Assembly (NCBI RefSeq): GCF_006716085.1
Contig: NZ_VFON01000001.1
Span: 558,001-622,000, forward strand
Length of the DNA stretch: 64,000 nt
Direction: 5' to 3'
Source of the DNA: Leucobacter komagatae
GTDB taxonomy: Bacteria; Actinomycetota; Actinomycetes; Actinomycetales; Microbacteriaceae
A model generated the notes under the pieces. That model searched no databases. It was not told where the DNA came from and was given only the letters and a program-made list of their open reading frames with translations. Below, piece after piece: positions 1 to 7,354 of the stretch (position 1 is the stretch's first letter; every line of letters starts with the position of its first letter). The position numbers and the translations under genes are program-made.

Positions 1-375
1 AAACCCCACGCGCAACGGCCGTGCCGGCGACAGCGCGGCGGCCTGGGCCGCGTCAAATGCGGCCCTCAGCGAGACGAGGTTCGCAACGACTTGCTCGGCG
101 AGGCCCACGCCGAGGTCGCTGAGTTCGACCCTGCGACTCGTTCGCCGAAAGAGCTGGCCGCCCACTCGTTGCTCGAGTCGACCGATCATCTGGGAGACGC
201 GGCCTGGCGTGACCCCGAGCTGCTCAGCCGCCCTGCCGAAGTGGAGAGTTTCGCTCACCACCGCAAAGTATTCGAGCTCTCTGAGCGGGAGCTCGGGGTG
301 GGGCGAGTATGGCAGGGACCCAGGTCCAGGTTCAGACTTAGATTCGGTTCCAGGTTCAGACTCAGGAAGCGTCAT
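1..375 (-). CDS. LysR-family transcriptional regulator, N-terminal part (runs off window)
   Basis: The reverse strand encodes 125 residues from an ATG ending at 375 and continues past base 1, so only the DNA-binding part is seen. After a low-complexity N-terminal stretch rich in Ser, Glu, Pro and Gly (an imperfect SEPG-type repeat, residues about 4-20) comes a typical LysR winged helix: LRELEYFAVVSETLHFGRAA, then QLGVTPGRVSQMIGRLEQ and GQLFRRTSRRVELSDLG. The effector domain lies outside the window. The target genes and ligand cannot be told from here. The N-terminal extension is unusual, because most LysR proteins start directly with the helix-turn-helix. Confidence 0.85.
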   Translation of the reverse strand, partial: MTLPESEPGTESKSEPGPGSLPYSPHPELPLRELEYFAVVSETLHFGRAAEQLGVTPGRVSQMIGRLEQRVGGQLFRRTSRRVELSDLGVGLAEQVVANLVSLRAAFDAAQAAALSPARPLRVGF

Positions 376-396
376 GGCAGCGTCGCAAGCGCTCCA

Positions 397-678
397 CTAT
401 TCGGCAACGGTCTGCACGTGGAGCATCGTCCACCCCTCGGGTACGAGGGCCGAGAGTTCGCTCATGGTGGCAGCGGTGATCTCCTGCGAAGTGTCCCTGC
501 GGTGGTAGGTACCGAGTGCGTTAATTTGACCGCCGGTCTTGCCCATTCGCACCGGGGCCTTCGCGAGGTCGAAGCCGGGCGGGCAGTTCGATGCGAGCTG
601 CGCGTGCACCTCTTCGAGGGACTGCCCGGCAACCTCAAGTTCAACGGTCTCAACAAGTCTAATGGTGGCGCGAAGCAT
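397..678 (-). CDS. Small conserved hypothetical protein, 93 aa
   Basis: A 93-residue protein starting MLRATIRLVETVELEVAGQS, without transmembrane segments or recognisable catalytic motifs. The start at 678 is supported by a -10-like TAGGCT (rc of 685-690) exactly 6 nt upstream of the ATG, which suggests a leaderless transcript. Codon use fits the neighbours. It lies between the LysR gene and a tRNA cluster on the same strand. I do not recognise the family. It resembles small soluble actinobacterial proteins of unknown role. Confidence 0.6.
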   Translation of the reverse strand: MLRATIRLVETVELEVAGQSLEEVHAQLASNCPPGFDLAKAPVRMGKTGGQINALGTYHRRDTSQEITAATMSELSALVPEGWTMLHVQTVAE

Positions 679-777
679 GCCATTAGCCTAGCGACTCCAG
701 GCACTCAGCTTGTCGCCGGGGCGACGGGCTCCCTGGCGCGGCTTTGCCTGAGCCACGAAAACCTCGAGACCACAACG

Positions 778-806
778 AAAAAGCCCCCGGCGTGAACCGG
801 GGGCTT
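778..806 (-). terminator. Rho-independent terminator after the tRNA cluster
   Basis: The stem GCCCCCGG / CCGGGGGC (783-790 and 797-804) is extended by A-T pairs and has a 6-nt loop. On the reverse strand it is followed by a run of five T (778-782). It sits just 3' of tRNA-Val(GAC) and would end the reverse-strand tRNA transcript. Confidence 0.85.
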
Positions 807-812
807 GCTCTG

Positions 813-884
813 TGCGCGATACTGGGATCGAACCAGTGACCTCTTCCGTGTCAGGGAAGCGCGCTACCGCTGCGCCAATCGCGC
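813..884 (-). tRNA. tRNA-Val (anticodon GAC)
   Basis: A full cloverleaf can be drawn on the reverse strand. The acceptor stem is GCGCGAT with ATCGCGC. The anticodon arm CTTCC-CTGACAC-GGAAG places GAC in the loop. The T arm carries GTTCGATCC. The discriminator base is A. It reads valine codon GUC. It is the last of three tandem reverse-strand tRNA genes and is followed by a terminator. Confidence 0.95.
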
Positions 885-912
885 CTACATCTAGGCTATT
901 CAGTTGTGGTGG

Positions 913-983
913 AGGTGGCGACGGGATTCGAACCCGTGTATACGGCTTTGCAGGCCGCTGCCTCGCCTCTCGGCCACGCCACC
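913..983 (-). tRNA. tRNA-Cys (anticodon GCA)
   Basis: Reverse-strand cloverleaf with acceptor stem GGTGGCG paired to CGCCACC, an anticodon loop CTGCAAA giving GCA, a T loop GTTCGAATC, and U at the discriminator position as is usual for tRNA-Cys. It lies between tRNA-Gly and tRNA-Val in the same orientation. Confidence 0.95.
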
Positions 984-1030
984 GTAAGTGTTTGCCACCA
1001 AAAGCGGCCGAGATTGCTCTCGGCCACCAG

Positions 1031-1103
1031 AGCGGATGACGAGATTCGAACTCGCGACCCCAACCTTGGCAAGGTTGTGCGCTACCAGCTGCGCCACATC
1101 CGC
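1031..1103 (-). tRNA. tRNA-Gly (anticodon GCC)
   Basis: Reverse-strand cloverleaf with acceptor stem GCGGATG paired to CATCCGC, anticodon GCC in the arm CAACC-TTGCCAA-GGTTG, and T loop GTTCGAATC. It is the first gene of the three-tRNA run, so the promoter should lie between 1103 and the divergent gene at 1260. Confidence 0.95.
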
Positions 1104-1259
1104 ATTTTCGCCGCCGTGCTTGGCGACGTGTATAACTTTATACAGCTCGGGTGCCTCACGCAAATTCGTCCCTGTTAGCCGGGCGTGGCGCGGCATTGTT
1201 ATCCGCCCGAAACGTTGAAATCAGGCGGATTTTCGGGTGCCGTCGCTACGATTGCCTGT

Positions 1260-2282
1260 ATGGCAGGAACAGTTGGAAAGCGCGTCGCGCAAGGATTCGC
1301 CGCCGTGCTTGTACTCGCTGTTGCAGCCGGTGGGCTCCTCGCGTACGTGCACAGGGGCGAGATCAGCGACTACTTCACGGCGTCATCGTTTGAAGCGTCC
1401 GCGCGCGTAGAACAGGTGCGCGGGGAGATTGAGCTCACCGCCTCGGGTGATCGCATCTTTATGGCCTCCCAGCCCACAATCGGCGGGCGTGACGAGTTCA
1501 ACAAGTGGTGTGCCGGAGTCGACCACACCGAGGAAGGCCACGTGCTTGGCTGCTTCGCCGACAAGCGCATTCGTCTGTTCGAGGTGACCGATCAGCGGCT
1601 CACGGGGGTCGTGGAAACGACCGCCGCCCACGAGCTGTTGCACGCGGCCTGGGTCCGCATGAGCCAAGACGAGCGGAGCGAGCTCTCCAAGGCGCTCATC
1701 GCAGAGTACGACGCCCTCGCAGCGACAGATGAAGAGTTCAAGCAGCGCATGAGCGTGTACGAGAGCCTCTCAAGCTCTGCGTTCGCGAACGAGCTCCACT
1801 CGGTCTTTGGCACCGAAGTGGCGAACCTCTCCCCCGAGCTCGAAGAGCACTACTCGGCTTGGTTCACGGACAGGCAGGTCATCGTGGGCTGGTACGACGG
1901 CTATCACGGCGTGTTTGTGCAGCTCAAAGCGGAGGCCGAGAGGCTCAGCAGTGAGCTTGAGGCGCTGCGCGCCGAGATCGAGGATCGCAGCGCGACGTAC
2001 GACATTGCCGTGCAGCAGTTCAACGCCGATGCCGCTGAGTTCAAGGCGCGCAACGAGCGATACGAGTTCTCAGGGAACAAGCCCCTCTTCGATACGCTTC
2101 GCGGCGAGCTCCTCGCAAGGCAGGAAGGGCTCGACGCAGTGCGCCAAGAAATCCAAGCTGACACCGACCGGTTCAACGCGATGCGCAGCCAGCTCATGGA
2201 CCTGAACGATGTCAGCGTCGAACTCAACGACGTGCTTGACAGCAAGTTCACGGAGCCAACGACTCCGGTCGAGCAGGCGTAG
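1260..2282 (+). CDS. Membrane-anchored zincin-like protein (HELLH motif)
   Basis: A 340-residue protein with one N-terminal transmembrane or signal-anchor segment (about residues 9-29, AAVLVLAVAAGGLLAYV). An extracytoplasmic domain follows with TTAAHELLHAAW, whose HExxH has its first His near residue 124 and Glu near 125, a zinc-protease signature. The C-terminal third (about 210-330) is heptad-like and probably coiled coil. The ATG at 1260 is preceded 7 nt upstream by TACGAT (1247-1252), so the mRNA is probably leaderless; an in-frame upstream ATG at 1185 has no such support. Peptidase activity is inferred only from the motif. The third zinc ligand was not identified with confidence and the substrate is unknown. 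Confidence 0.8.
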   Translation: MAGTVGKRVAQGFAAVLVLAVAAGGLLAYVHRGEISDYFTASSFEASARVEQVRGEIELTASGDRIFMASQPTIGGRDEFNKWCAGVDHTEEGHVLGCFADKRIRLFEVTDQRLTGVVETTAAHELLHAAWVRMSQDERSELSKALIAEYDALAATDEEFKQRMSVYESLSSSAFANELHSVFGTEVANLSPELEEHYSAWFTDRQVIVGWYDGYHGVFVQLKAEAERLSSELEALRAEIEDRSATYDIAVQQFNADAAEFKARNERYEFSGNKPLFDTLRGELLARQEGLDAVRQEIQADTDRFNAMRSQLMDLNDVSVELNDVLDSKFTEPTTPVEQA

Positions 2283-2384
2283 GTTGACGCGCGCAGCGTC
2301 GCGGCTCGCCCCAGATCTGCGGCGATGTGCGAGCCGACGTTGCAGTGTGTATGCTTATCGAGTCGCCGCACAAGTTTGCGGAGA

Positions 2385-2457
2385 GGGCGTTTGGCGCAGT
2401 TGGTAGCGCGCTTCCTTCACACGGAAGAGGTCGTCAGTTCGAGTCTGGCATCGCCCA
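2385..2457 (+). tRNA. tRNA-Val (anticodon CAC)
   Basis: Forward cloverleaf with anticodon arm CTTCC-TTCACAC-GGAAG giving CAC, D arm with GGCGCAG and TGGTAGCGC, and T arm GTCAG-TTCGAGT-CTGGC. The acceptor GGGCGTT pairs with ATCGCCC except for a T6:T67 mismatch, which is slightly unusual. The discriminator is A. It reads valine codon GUG. Confidence 0.9.
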
Positions 2458-2564
2458 CAGTTGTTTCCCCCTTCAAGGCTGTGCACGCCTCCTGTAGAGC
2501 GTGGCTGGTTGGCACTGTGTATTCCGGCACGGAACGTGTTGCCGGTTAACGAAGAGGACAGAGC

Positions 2565-3457
2565 TCAGCTCTCGCAGTCCTTGCGCTCAGCCATGGGCCA
2601 CCACAGCGGTTCGGCGTCCCACCCCACAGGAAAGCCCATCTCGGAAGTACTCCAAAAAGGCAACCCCTCGAATCCCGTCTCAATAAGCGCACGAGCCTTT
2701 TCCGTCCAGGTCGTTCCCGGCGAGACGCTTTGCAGCAAGAACCCAATGACAGCGACTGCGCCATAGAGGCGTTCACTCTGCCCGCAGGGAAGCGAGCGCA
2801 GGTCTTCGATAGTGGCGCCAGTGGGTGCGCCTTCCGCGCTTTACTCCGCTGGTTCGTACTCAGGGCAGAATCGTTGATCGTCACGCCGAGACGATCTGCA
2901 ATCGCCCATTGGTCTCTCGCGAAGAGCCCGTCGTAGAGGCGCGAGATGTCAGCAAAGTCGAGCACTTCGGTGAGCACCCAGATCGGCAGTTTTCCACGGC
3001 ATTTGGCTTCGTGGTGGCGGATCGGCACACTGTATCGGCGCGCCCGGTTTGCGCGCATTCGCGCGGTCGCTAGCCAGCCCGCATGGTCGAAGCTCGGGCG
3101 AAAAGCATCGGGACTCCGGCAGGCCAGCGGACCCTGGGCCCCGAGAACATAGCTCACATTGCTCTGCATGGCGACCTCGACCCGGTCGATCCCGTCATGG
3201 ATCAGCGTGGGCAACTTCCTATCAAACTCGTAGAGGCGCGCCACGTCCCCAAAATCGGCGCCCTCGGAAAAGGAGTCATTCCGCACCGCTGTTGCCGTAC
3301 CGGGCATACGGTACGGATACCAGTACCCGCTCAATCGGTAGTAACCAACGTTCTGGAGCCACTGCGCCGCGACATCATGCTCGAGACTCATTCCGCGCGC
3401 ACCAAGAACATCGATCTGTTCATCGATCGTTGCGAACGGCTTCAGCGGCTGCGTCAC
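2565..3457 (-). pseudogene. Abi_2 (AbiD/AbiF) abortive-infection gene, broken by an internal deletion and frameshift
   Basis: The start is a GTG at 3457 with AGGAGGT upstream. The N-terminal two thirds reads as an Abi_2 protein (QWLQNVGYYRLSGYWYPYR; RLYEFDRKLPTLIHDGIDRVE; ADISRLYDGL). The frame is good to about HPLA (2816-2827). The typical C-terminal part then continues only in another frame: EDLRSLPCGQSERLYGAV, then GFLLQSVSPGTTW and MGFPVGWDAEPLWWP, stopping at 2565-2567. Family members carry RWL...RNxCAHHxRLWNR between these parts. Here it is absent, so roughly 35-40 codons appear deleted near 2805-2827. That segment holds the HEPN RNase R-x4-6-H motif. If the original frame is translated instead, it gives an Arg-rich tail ending at 2546. 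The product should be inactive. Confidence 0.8.
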
Positions 3458-3660
3458 CTCGGCGTGACCTCCTGCCTAAAAGAGATCCAGCCCACACCAG
3501 CAAGGCTGGGCGGGCTGAACGGTTAGGTTGAGTCTAAGATGCGCGCTTTAATACCAGGAGAGTCCTGCTTCAACGCTCGGGGCGATCTTCCCACTGCTGC
3601 GGCAGCGTCACCCGCTTTGTAGACTGAGCGCGCACCCGCCACCGCACGCAAAGGAGCGCA

Positions 3661-4599
3661 ATGATCACCAGAGCCGACGTCGAGGCCGCACAGTCGCGCA
3701 CCGCCACCTTCGCGCGTCGAACTCCCCTCATCGCGGTCGACCCGGTCGGCAGCGAGCGACTGTGGATCAAAGCGGAGTACATGCAGCACTGCGGGGTGTT
3801 CAAGACGCGAGGCGCGTTCAACCGGCAACTCGCGGCGCAGGAACGCGGTGAGCTCGATCCGCTCACGGGCATCGTCGCCGCCTCGGGCGGCAACGCAGGC
3901 CTCGCGAACGCCTACGCTGCCGCCCGACTGGGCGTGCCGGCCACGGTCTTCGTCCCTGAGAACGCTCCGCAGGTCAAGGTGGATCGCCTCCGAGCGTACG
4001 GCGCGATCGTCGTCTTAGCTGGAACCGAGTACGCGGAAGCGTACGACGCCGCGCAGGATCACGTCCGAGCAACCGGCGCACTGTTCTGCCACGCCTACGA
4101 CCAGCCAGACATCGTTGCGGGGGCCGGCGTCATCGGGCTCGAGATCCTCGAGGATCTCCCCGACGTCGACACGGTCATCGTTGCAGTCGGAGGCGGTGGT
4201 CTGTACGCCGGGATCGCGGCCGCCGCAGCCGACGCCGGTACTCGCATTGTCGCTGTGGAGCCAGTCGCGATCCCGACGCTCCACGCAGCAATCGCCGAGG
4301 GCGCGCCGGTCGACGTTGCGGTGTCCGGGGTCGCGGCTGACTCGCTCGGGGCGCGGAGGATCGGCGCGCACGGTTGGGCCGCCGCGGAAGCGCGACGGCC
4401 AGTTAGCGTGCTTGTCAGCGACGACGCGATCCTGGCGGCGCGGCGAGAGCTGTGGGCGGAATACCGGATCCCTACCGAGACCGGCGCCGCGGCCGCCTAC
4501 GCGGCGCTCGCCGCAGGCGCGTACGCCCCTGCAGCTGGTGAGCGGGTCGCGGTGATTGCCTGCGGCGCGAACACGGACCTGGCGACGCTTGCCGGCTGA
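3661..4599 (+). CDS. PLP-dependent serine/threonine dehydratase-like enzyme
   Basis: A 312-residue fold-type II PLP enzyme of the threonine dehydratase / tryptophan synthase beta group. The Schiff-base lysine is near residue 48 in HCGVFKTRGAFN. The substrate loop is ASGGNAGLANA and the phosphate-binding Gly-rich loop is VAVGGGGLYAG. It would deaminate Ser or Thr to the 2-oxo acid. The length fits a catabolic dehydratase without the C-terminal ACT regulatory domain of biosynthetic IlvA. AAAGGAG lies 5 nt before the ATG. It stands alone between the Abi pseudogene and a convergent small gene. A serine racemase or related role is also possible. Confidence 0.85.
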   Translation: MITRADVEAAQSRTATFARRTPLIAVDPVGSERLWIKAEYMQHCGVFKTRGAFNRQLAAQERGELDPLTGIVAASGGNAGLANAYAAARLGVPATVFVPENAPQVKVDRLRAYGAIVVLAGTEYAEAYDAAQDHVRATGALFCHAYDQPDIVAGAGVIGLEILEDLPDVDTVIVAVGGGGLYAGIAAAAADAGTRIVAVEPVAIPTLHAAIAEGAPVDVAVSGVAADSLGARRIGAHGWAAAEARRPVSVLVSDDAILAARRELWAEYRIPTETGAAAAYAALAAGAYAPAAGERVAVIACGANTDLATLAG

Positions 4600-4614
4600 T
4601 CCGCGCAATGAATC

Positions 4615-4650
4615 GGCCCCGTCGCTCCCGTAGTCGGGAACGGCGGGGCC
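4615..4650. terminator. Hairpin between two convergent genes
   Basis: GGCCCCGTCGCTCCCG and CGGGAACGGCGGGGCC form a nearly complete 16-bp stem with a 4-nt TAGT loop. It lies between the dehydratase gene (+) and the antitoxin-like gene (-). There is no strong U-run on either side, so it may serve both strands weakly. Confidence 0.6.
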
Positions 4651-4701
4651 GCCTGCGGCGCAGCGAGGCGCCGACCGCGCGCTCAGGCGAGCGCGCGAAA
4701 G

Positions 4702-4974
4702 TTACTTCTCGTTGCCGAAGGAGTCGTCAAGCTTCTGCTTGAACTCCTCGACCTTGTCGGCGTGCTGGCCGCCGGTGACCTTGTTTGCGAGGTCGGCGAG
4801 CCCGCCAAGCACCTTGTCGCTCACTTCCTCAGCCTTGTCGCTGTGGAGGGCTTCCTTCACCTTGTCAGCGTTCTCCTCGACAAAGTCCTTTGCCTTGGCT
4901 GCGTTCTCGGTGACGAAGTCCTTCGCTTTTGCGGCGGCGTCAGCGGCCTGCTTACCCAAATCTTCATTCGCCAT
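4702..4974 (-). CDS. Small antitoxin-like / MT0933-type protein
   Basis: A 90-residue, strongly charged, alpha-helical protein with a near repeat (KAKDFVTENAAKAKDFVEEN) followed by ALHSDKAEEVSDKVLGGLAD and VTGGQHADKVEEFKQKLDD. The C-terminal part resembles the MT0933/Rv0909 antitoxin-like family of actinobacteria. The N-terminal repeat looks LEA-like. The ATG at 4974 is chosen because GGAAGGA lies just upstream; an extended frame to 5025 is less likely. A promoter is visible upstream (5024-5053). No toxin partner is adjacent, so a toxin-antitoxin role is doubtful. A stress-protection role is equally plausible. Confidence 0.65.
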   Translation of the reverse strand: MANEDLGKQAADAAAKAKDFVTENAAKAKDFVEENADKVKEALHSDKAEEVSDKVLGGLADLANKVTGGQHADKVEEFKQKLDDSFGNEK

Positions 4975-5023
4975 GAGTGGATCCTTCCCAGTGTGGCACC
5001 GAGCGCCTCGGCGCGCTGATTGC

Positions 5024-5053
5024 ATTATGCACTGTTGCTGGCGCCCACAACAA
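5024..5053 (-). promoter_or_regulatory. Sigma-70-type promoter of the small antitoxin-like gene
   Basis: On the reverse strand TTGTTG (rc of 5048-5053) and CATAAT (rc of 5024-5029) are 18 bp apart and point toward the gene starting at 4974, leaving a leader of about 40 nt. Confidence 0.5.
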
Positions 5054-5208
5054 GACTTAATGTGTGGCGGCTATGTGAATCGATGTTCACGCGCAGCAAT
5101 GAGAGCGACACAGGCTAGGCTCCTCAAGGGCCTCTGATAGCGTTGAAGCGCTCGATCGTGTCGCCGCGGGTAGCCGCTCCACGACCACCTCTCGGAAGGG
5201 ATAGCGCA

Positions 5209-6561
5209 GTGAATCAGAGTGTAGGCCAGCGCGAAGTCGAGAATCGGATCTTGAAGCTGCTTACCGAGGGCGACCTCAAGCAGTTGGGGAGCGTGATTCA
5301 AGACGTCCCAGCCGACGACATCGTACTCATCATCGAGCGTCTCGGCGCGAAGCAGCAGGCGGTTGTCTTCCGACTCCTGCACAAGGACGAAGCGCTCGAC
5401 GTGTTCGAAGCACTCGACCCGCTCGTGCAGAGCGACCTGGTACGGGGTCTCCGCGACGGTGAAGTCGCCGAGATATTCGAGGGCCTCGACCCCGACGACA
5501 GGGTGTGGCTGCTCGACGAGCTCCCCGCGACGCTCGCCCCAAAGCTTCTGCACGGCCTCTCGGAACGGGAACGGCGCCTGACCTCGGTCGTGCTGGGCTA
5601 CCCCCAAGACTCCGTTGGGCGCAGAATGACGCCCGAATACGTCACCACCCGCATGGACTATACGGTCGCCGACACGATGGCCAGGCTGCGCGACCGCATC
5701 GACGACGCGGAGACGATCTACATGCTCCCGGTGCTCGACGACGCGCGCCACATCGCTGGCGTCGTGAGCCTGCGCGACCTCATTGCTGCTGAGCCAGACG
5801 CGATCATCGCGTCGATCATGAGCGAGGCGCAGAGCGTCGAGGCAACGGAAGACGCAGAGCACGCCGCGCGAAAGCTCACGGAAGCCGGCTTCGTCGCGAT
5901 CCCTGTCGTCGATCGCGAGCGGCGCCTCGTTGGCCTTCTCACCTTCGACGATGCGATGCGCATCATCGAGCACGAGGAGAGTGAGGATTCTGCCCGACAG
6001 GGCGGCGTGGAGCCGCTGCGGCGCCCGTACTTCGCGACGCCGATCATGCAGCTCGTGCGCTCGCGGGTCGTGTGGCTGCTTGTGCTCGCCGTGGGCGCGA
6101 CCCTGACCGTGCAGGTGCTCGACGTGTTCGAGGGCACGCTCGCCGAGGTCACCGTGCTCGCCCTCTTCGTTCCGCTGCTCATTGGCACGGGCGGAAACAC
6201 CGGCAACCAGGCCGCAACAACGGTGACCCGTGCGCTCGCGCTCGGGGATGTGAAAGCAAGAGATATCGCAAGAGTGCTGGGCCGTGAGGCCCGCGTCGGC
6301 GCGATGCTGGGGCTGCTGCTCGGAACCCTCGGCTTCCTGATCGCGGGCTTCGTCTACAGCTGGCAGATTGGCGCTGTCATCGGGCTCACCCTCGTTGCGA
6401 TCTGTACCGTTGCAGCGACAATTGGTGGGATCATGCCGCTCGTGGCCCGCTGGGTAAAGGTTGACCCCGCGGTCTTCTCGAACCCGTTCATCTCAACCTT
6501 CGTCGATGCGAGCGGCCTGATCATTTACTTCTTGATCGCCCGGGCCATCCTCGGCCTCTAG
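5209..6561 (+). CDS. mgtE: Magnesium transporter MgtE
   Basis: About 450 residues with the order typical of MgtE. The cytoplasmic MgtE N domain (about 15-130) contains DPDDRVWLLDELP. Two CBS domains follow (about 135-255, starting YPQDSVGRRMTPEYVTT). The C-terminal membrane domain has five helices and the conserved pore segment PLLIGTGGNTGNQAATTV. It forms a homodimeric Mg2+ channel gated by cytosolic Mg2+. The GTG at 5209 is chosen over an in-frame ATG at 5143 because GGAAGGG lies 8-9 nt upstream and the length then matches the family. Its stop overlaps the stop of the convergent TetR gene in a shared CTAG. I saw no clear M-box riboswitch in the short upstream gap. Confidence 0.93.
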   Translation: MNQSVGQREVENRILKLLTEGDLKQLGSVIQDVPADDIVLIIERLGAKQQAVVFRLLHKDEALDVFEALDPLVQSDLVRGLRDGEVAEIFEGLDPDDRVWLLDELPATLAPKLLHGLSERERRLTSVVLGYPQDSVGRRMTPEYVTTRMDYTVADTMARLRDRIDDAETIYMLPVLDDARHIAGVVSLRDLIAAEPDAIIASIMSEAQSVEATEDAEHAARKLTEAGFVAIPVVDRERRLVGLLTFDDAMRIIEHEESEDSARQGGVEPLRRPYFATPIMQLVRSRVVWLLVLAVGATLTVQVLDVFEGTLAEVTVLALFVPLLIGTGGNTGNQAATTVTRALALGDVKARDIARVLGREARVGAMLGLLLGTLGFLIAGFVYSWQIGAVIGLTLVAICTVAATIGGIMPLVARWVKVDPAVFSNPFISTFVDASGLIIYFLIARAILGL

Positions 6562-7205
6562 CCCGGGGTTGCCTGGCCCGCCAGCTCTCGGAAGAGGCGC
6601 CGTGCGGCCGCGTGGCTCTGCGCAGGGGTTTCGTCGTCTGCGGAACCAGCCTGCGCACTCCAGCGCACCCACCCGTGTCGCCAGATCGTCACGCCGAGGT
6701 CGGCGACCAGCTCAAGCGCGCCGAGCTCTTCTTGGGGTAGCTGCTCGGCGAGCCGATCTCGGAGCATGTCAGCGATCACGCGATCCTGTGCGACCGCGTA
6801 GGCCCGGATCGCGGGGTCTGCAGCGATGAGGGCGGCAACGCGTCGGTGCTCGACAAGATCAGGGATGCCCTCGAGTTCGAGCACGACGTCGCCGAGTCGC
6901 TCGATTGCGCCGAGTGCCCCAGCAGCGGTGTCGACCTCAAGCGGAAGCGATGCGACGGCGTCGAGGTACCGGCTGTGGCCCGCGAGCACGGCCTCCTCCT
7001 TGCTGCCGAAGTGACGAAAGAACGAGCGGCGGGAGATCCCTGAGGCGGTTGCGATCTGCGCGACAGTCACCGCGCCGATACCGAACCGCTCCCCCAGATC
7101 AAGCGCCGCAAGGTGCACGCGCTGACGGAGTTCGCGGTTGCGGCGCTCGCGCACGCCCTCCCCCTCGGCGCCTGCGGCGGGCTGCGCATCCGCGGTGTCC
7201 TCCAC
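6558..7205 (-). CDS. TetR/AcrR-family transcriptional regulator
   Basis: 215 residues. The N-terminal helix-turn-helix (about 30-75) reads LAALDLGERFGIGAVTVAQI then ASGISRRSFFRHFGSKEEAV, the classic TetR pattern. The C-terminal half is a helical ligand-binding domain. The start is a GTG with GAGGAGG 5-7 nt upstream. It is transcribed divergently from an MFS exporter. The gap holds a perfect 12-3-12 palindrome (7285-7311) that is the obvious candidate operator. It probably represses the exporter until a drug or metabolite binds. The ligand is unknown. Confidence 0.9.
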   Translation of the reverse strand: MEDTADAQPAAGAEGEGVRERRNRELRQRVHLAALDLGERFGIGAVTVAQIATASGISRRSFFRHFGSKEEAVLAGHSRYLDAVASLPLEVDTAAGALGAIERLGDVVLELEGIPDLVEHRRVAALIAADPAIRAYAVAQDRVIADMLRDRLAEQLPQEELGALELVADLGVTIWRHGWVRWSAQAGSADDETPAQSHAAARRLFRELAGQATPG

Positions 7206-7284
7206 GCGTCCTCCTCACGGTTCGCGACCGCTCTCTGCGGTGGTCGATCTCGCCAAAACGTATCGCGTTTCGGTCACACGCGCA

Positions 7285-7311
7285 AAATTCTGGCACTGTG
7301 TGCCAGAATTT
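7285..7311. promoter_or_regulatory. Perfect palindrome, probable TetR operator
   Basis: AAATTCTGGCAC, TGT, GTGCCAGAATTT: two 12-bp arms in perfect inversion around 3 bp, in the divergent tetR-MFS gap. TAGTGT (7311-7316) immediately after it would serve as a -10 box for the MFS gene, which puts the operator over the -35/spacer region. This fits repression by steric block. Confidence 0.75.
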
Positions 7312-7354
7312 AGTGTCGGCCAACGCATGCCGACCAGAAAGCGAACTCGATTCA

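Noticed and set aside
2546..2800. Arg/Leu-rich C-terminal tail of the Abi frame (to 2546) as a real protein end
   Set aside because: The family's true C-terminal motif is readable in another frame ending at 2565, so the tail is a frameshift artefact.
4975..5208. M-box magnesium riboswitch upstream of mgtE
   Set aside because: The gap is short, also contains the divergent promoter, and I could not find the conserved M-box core.
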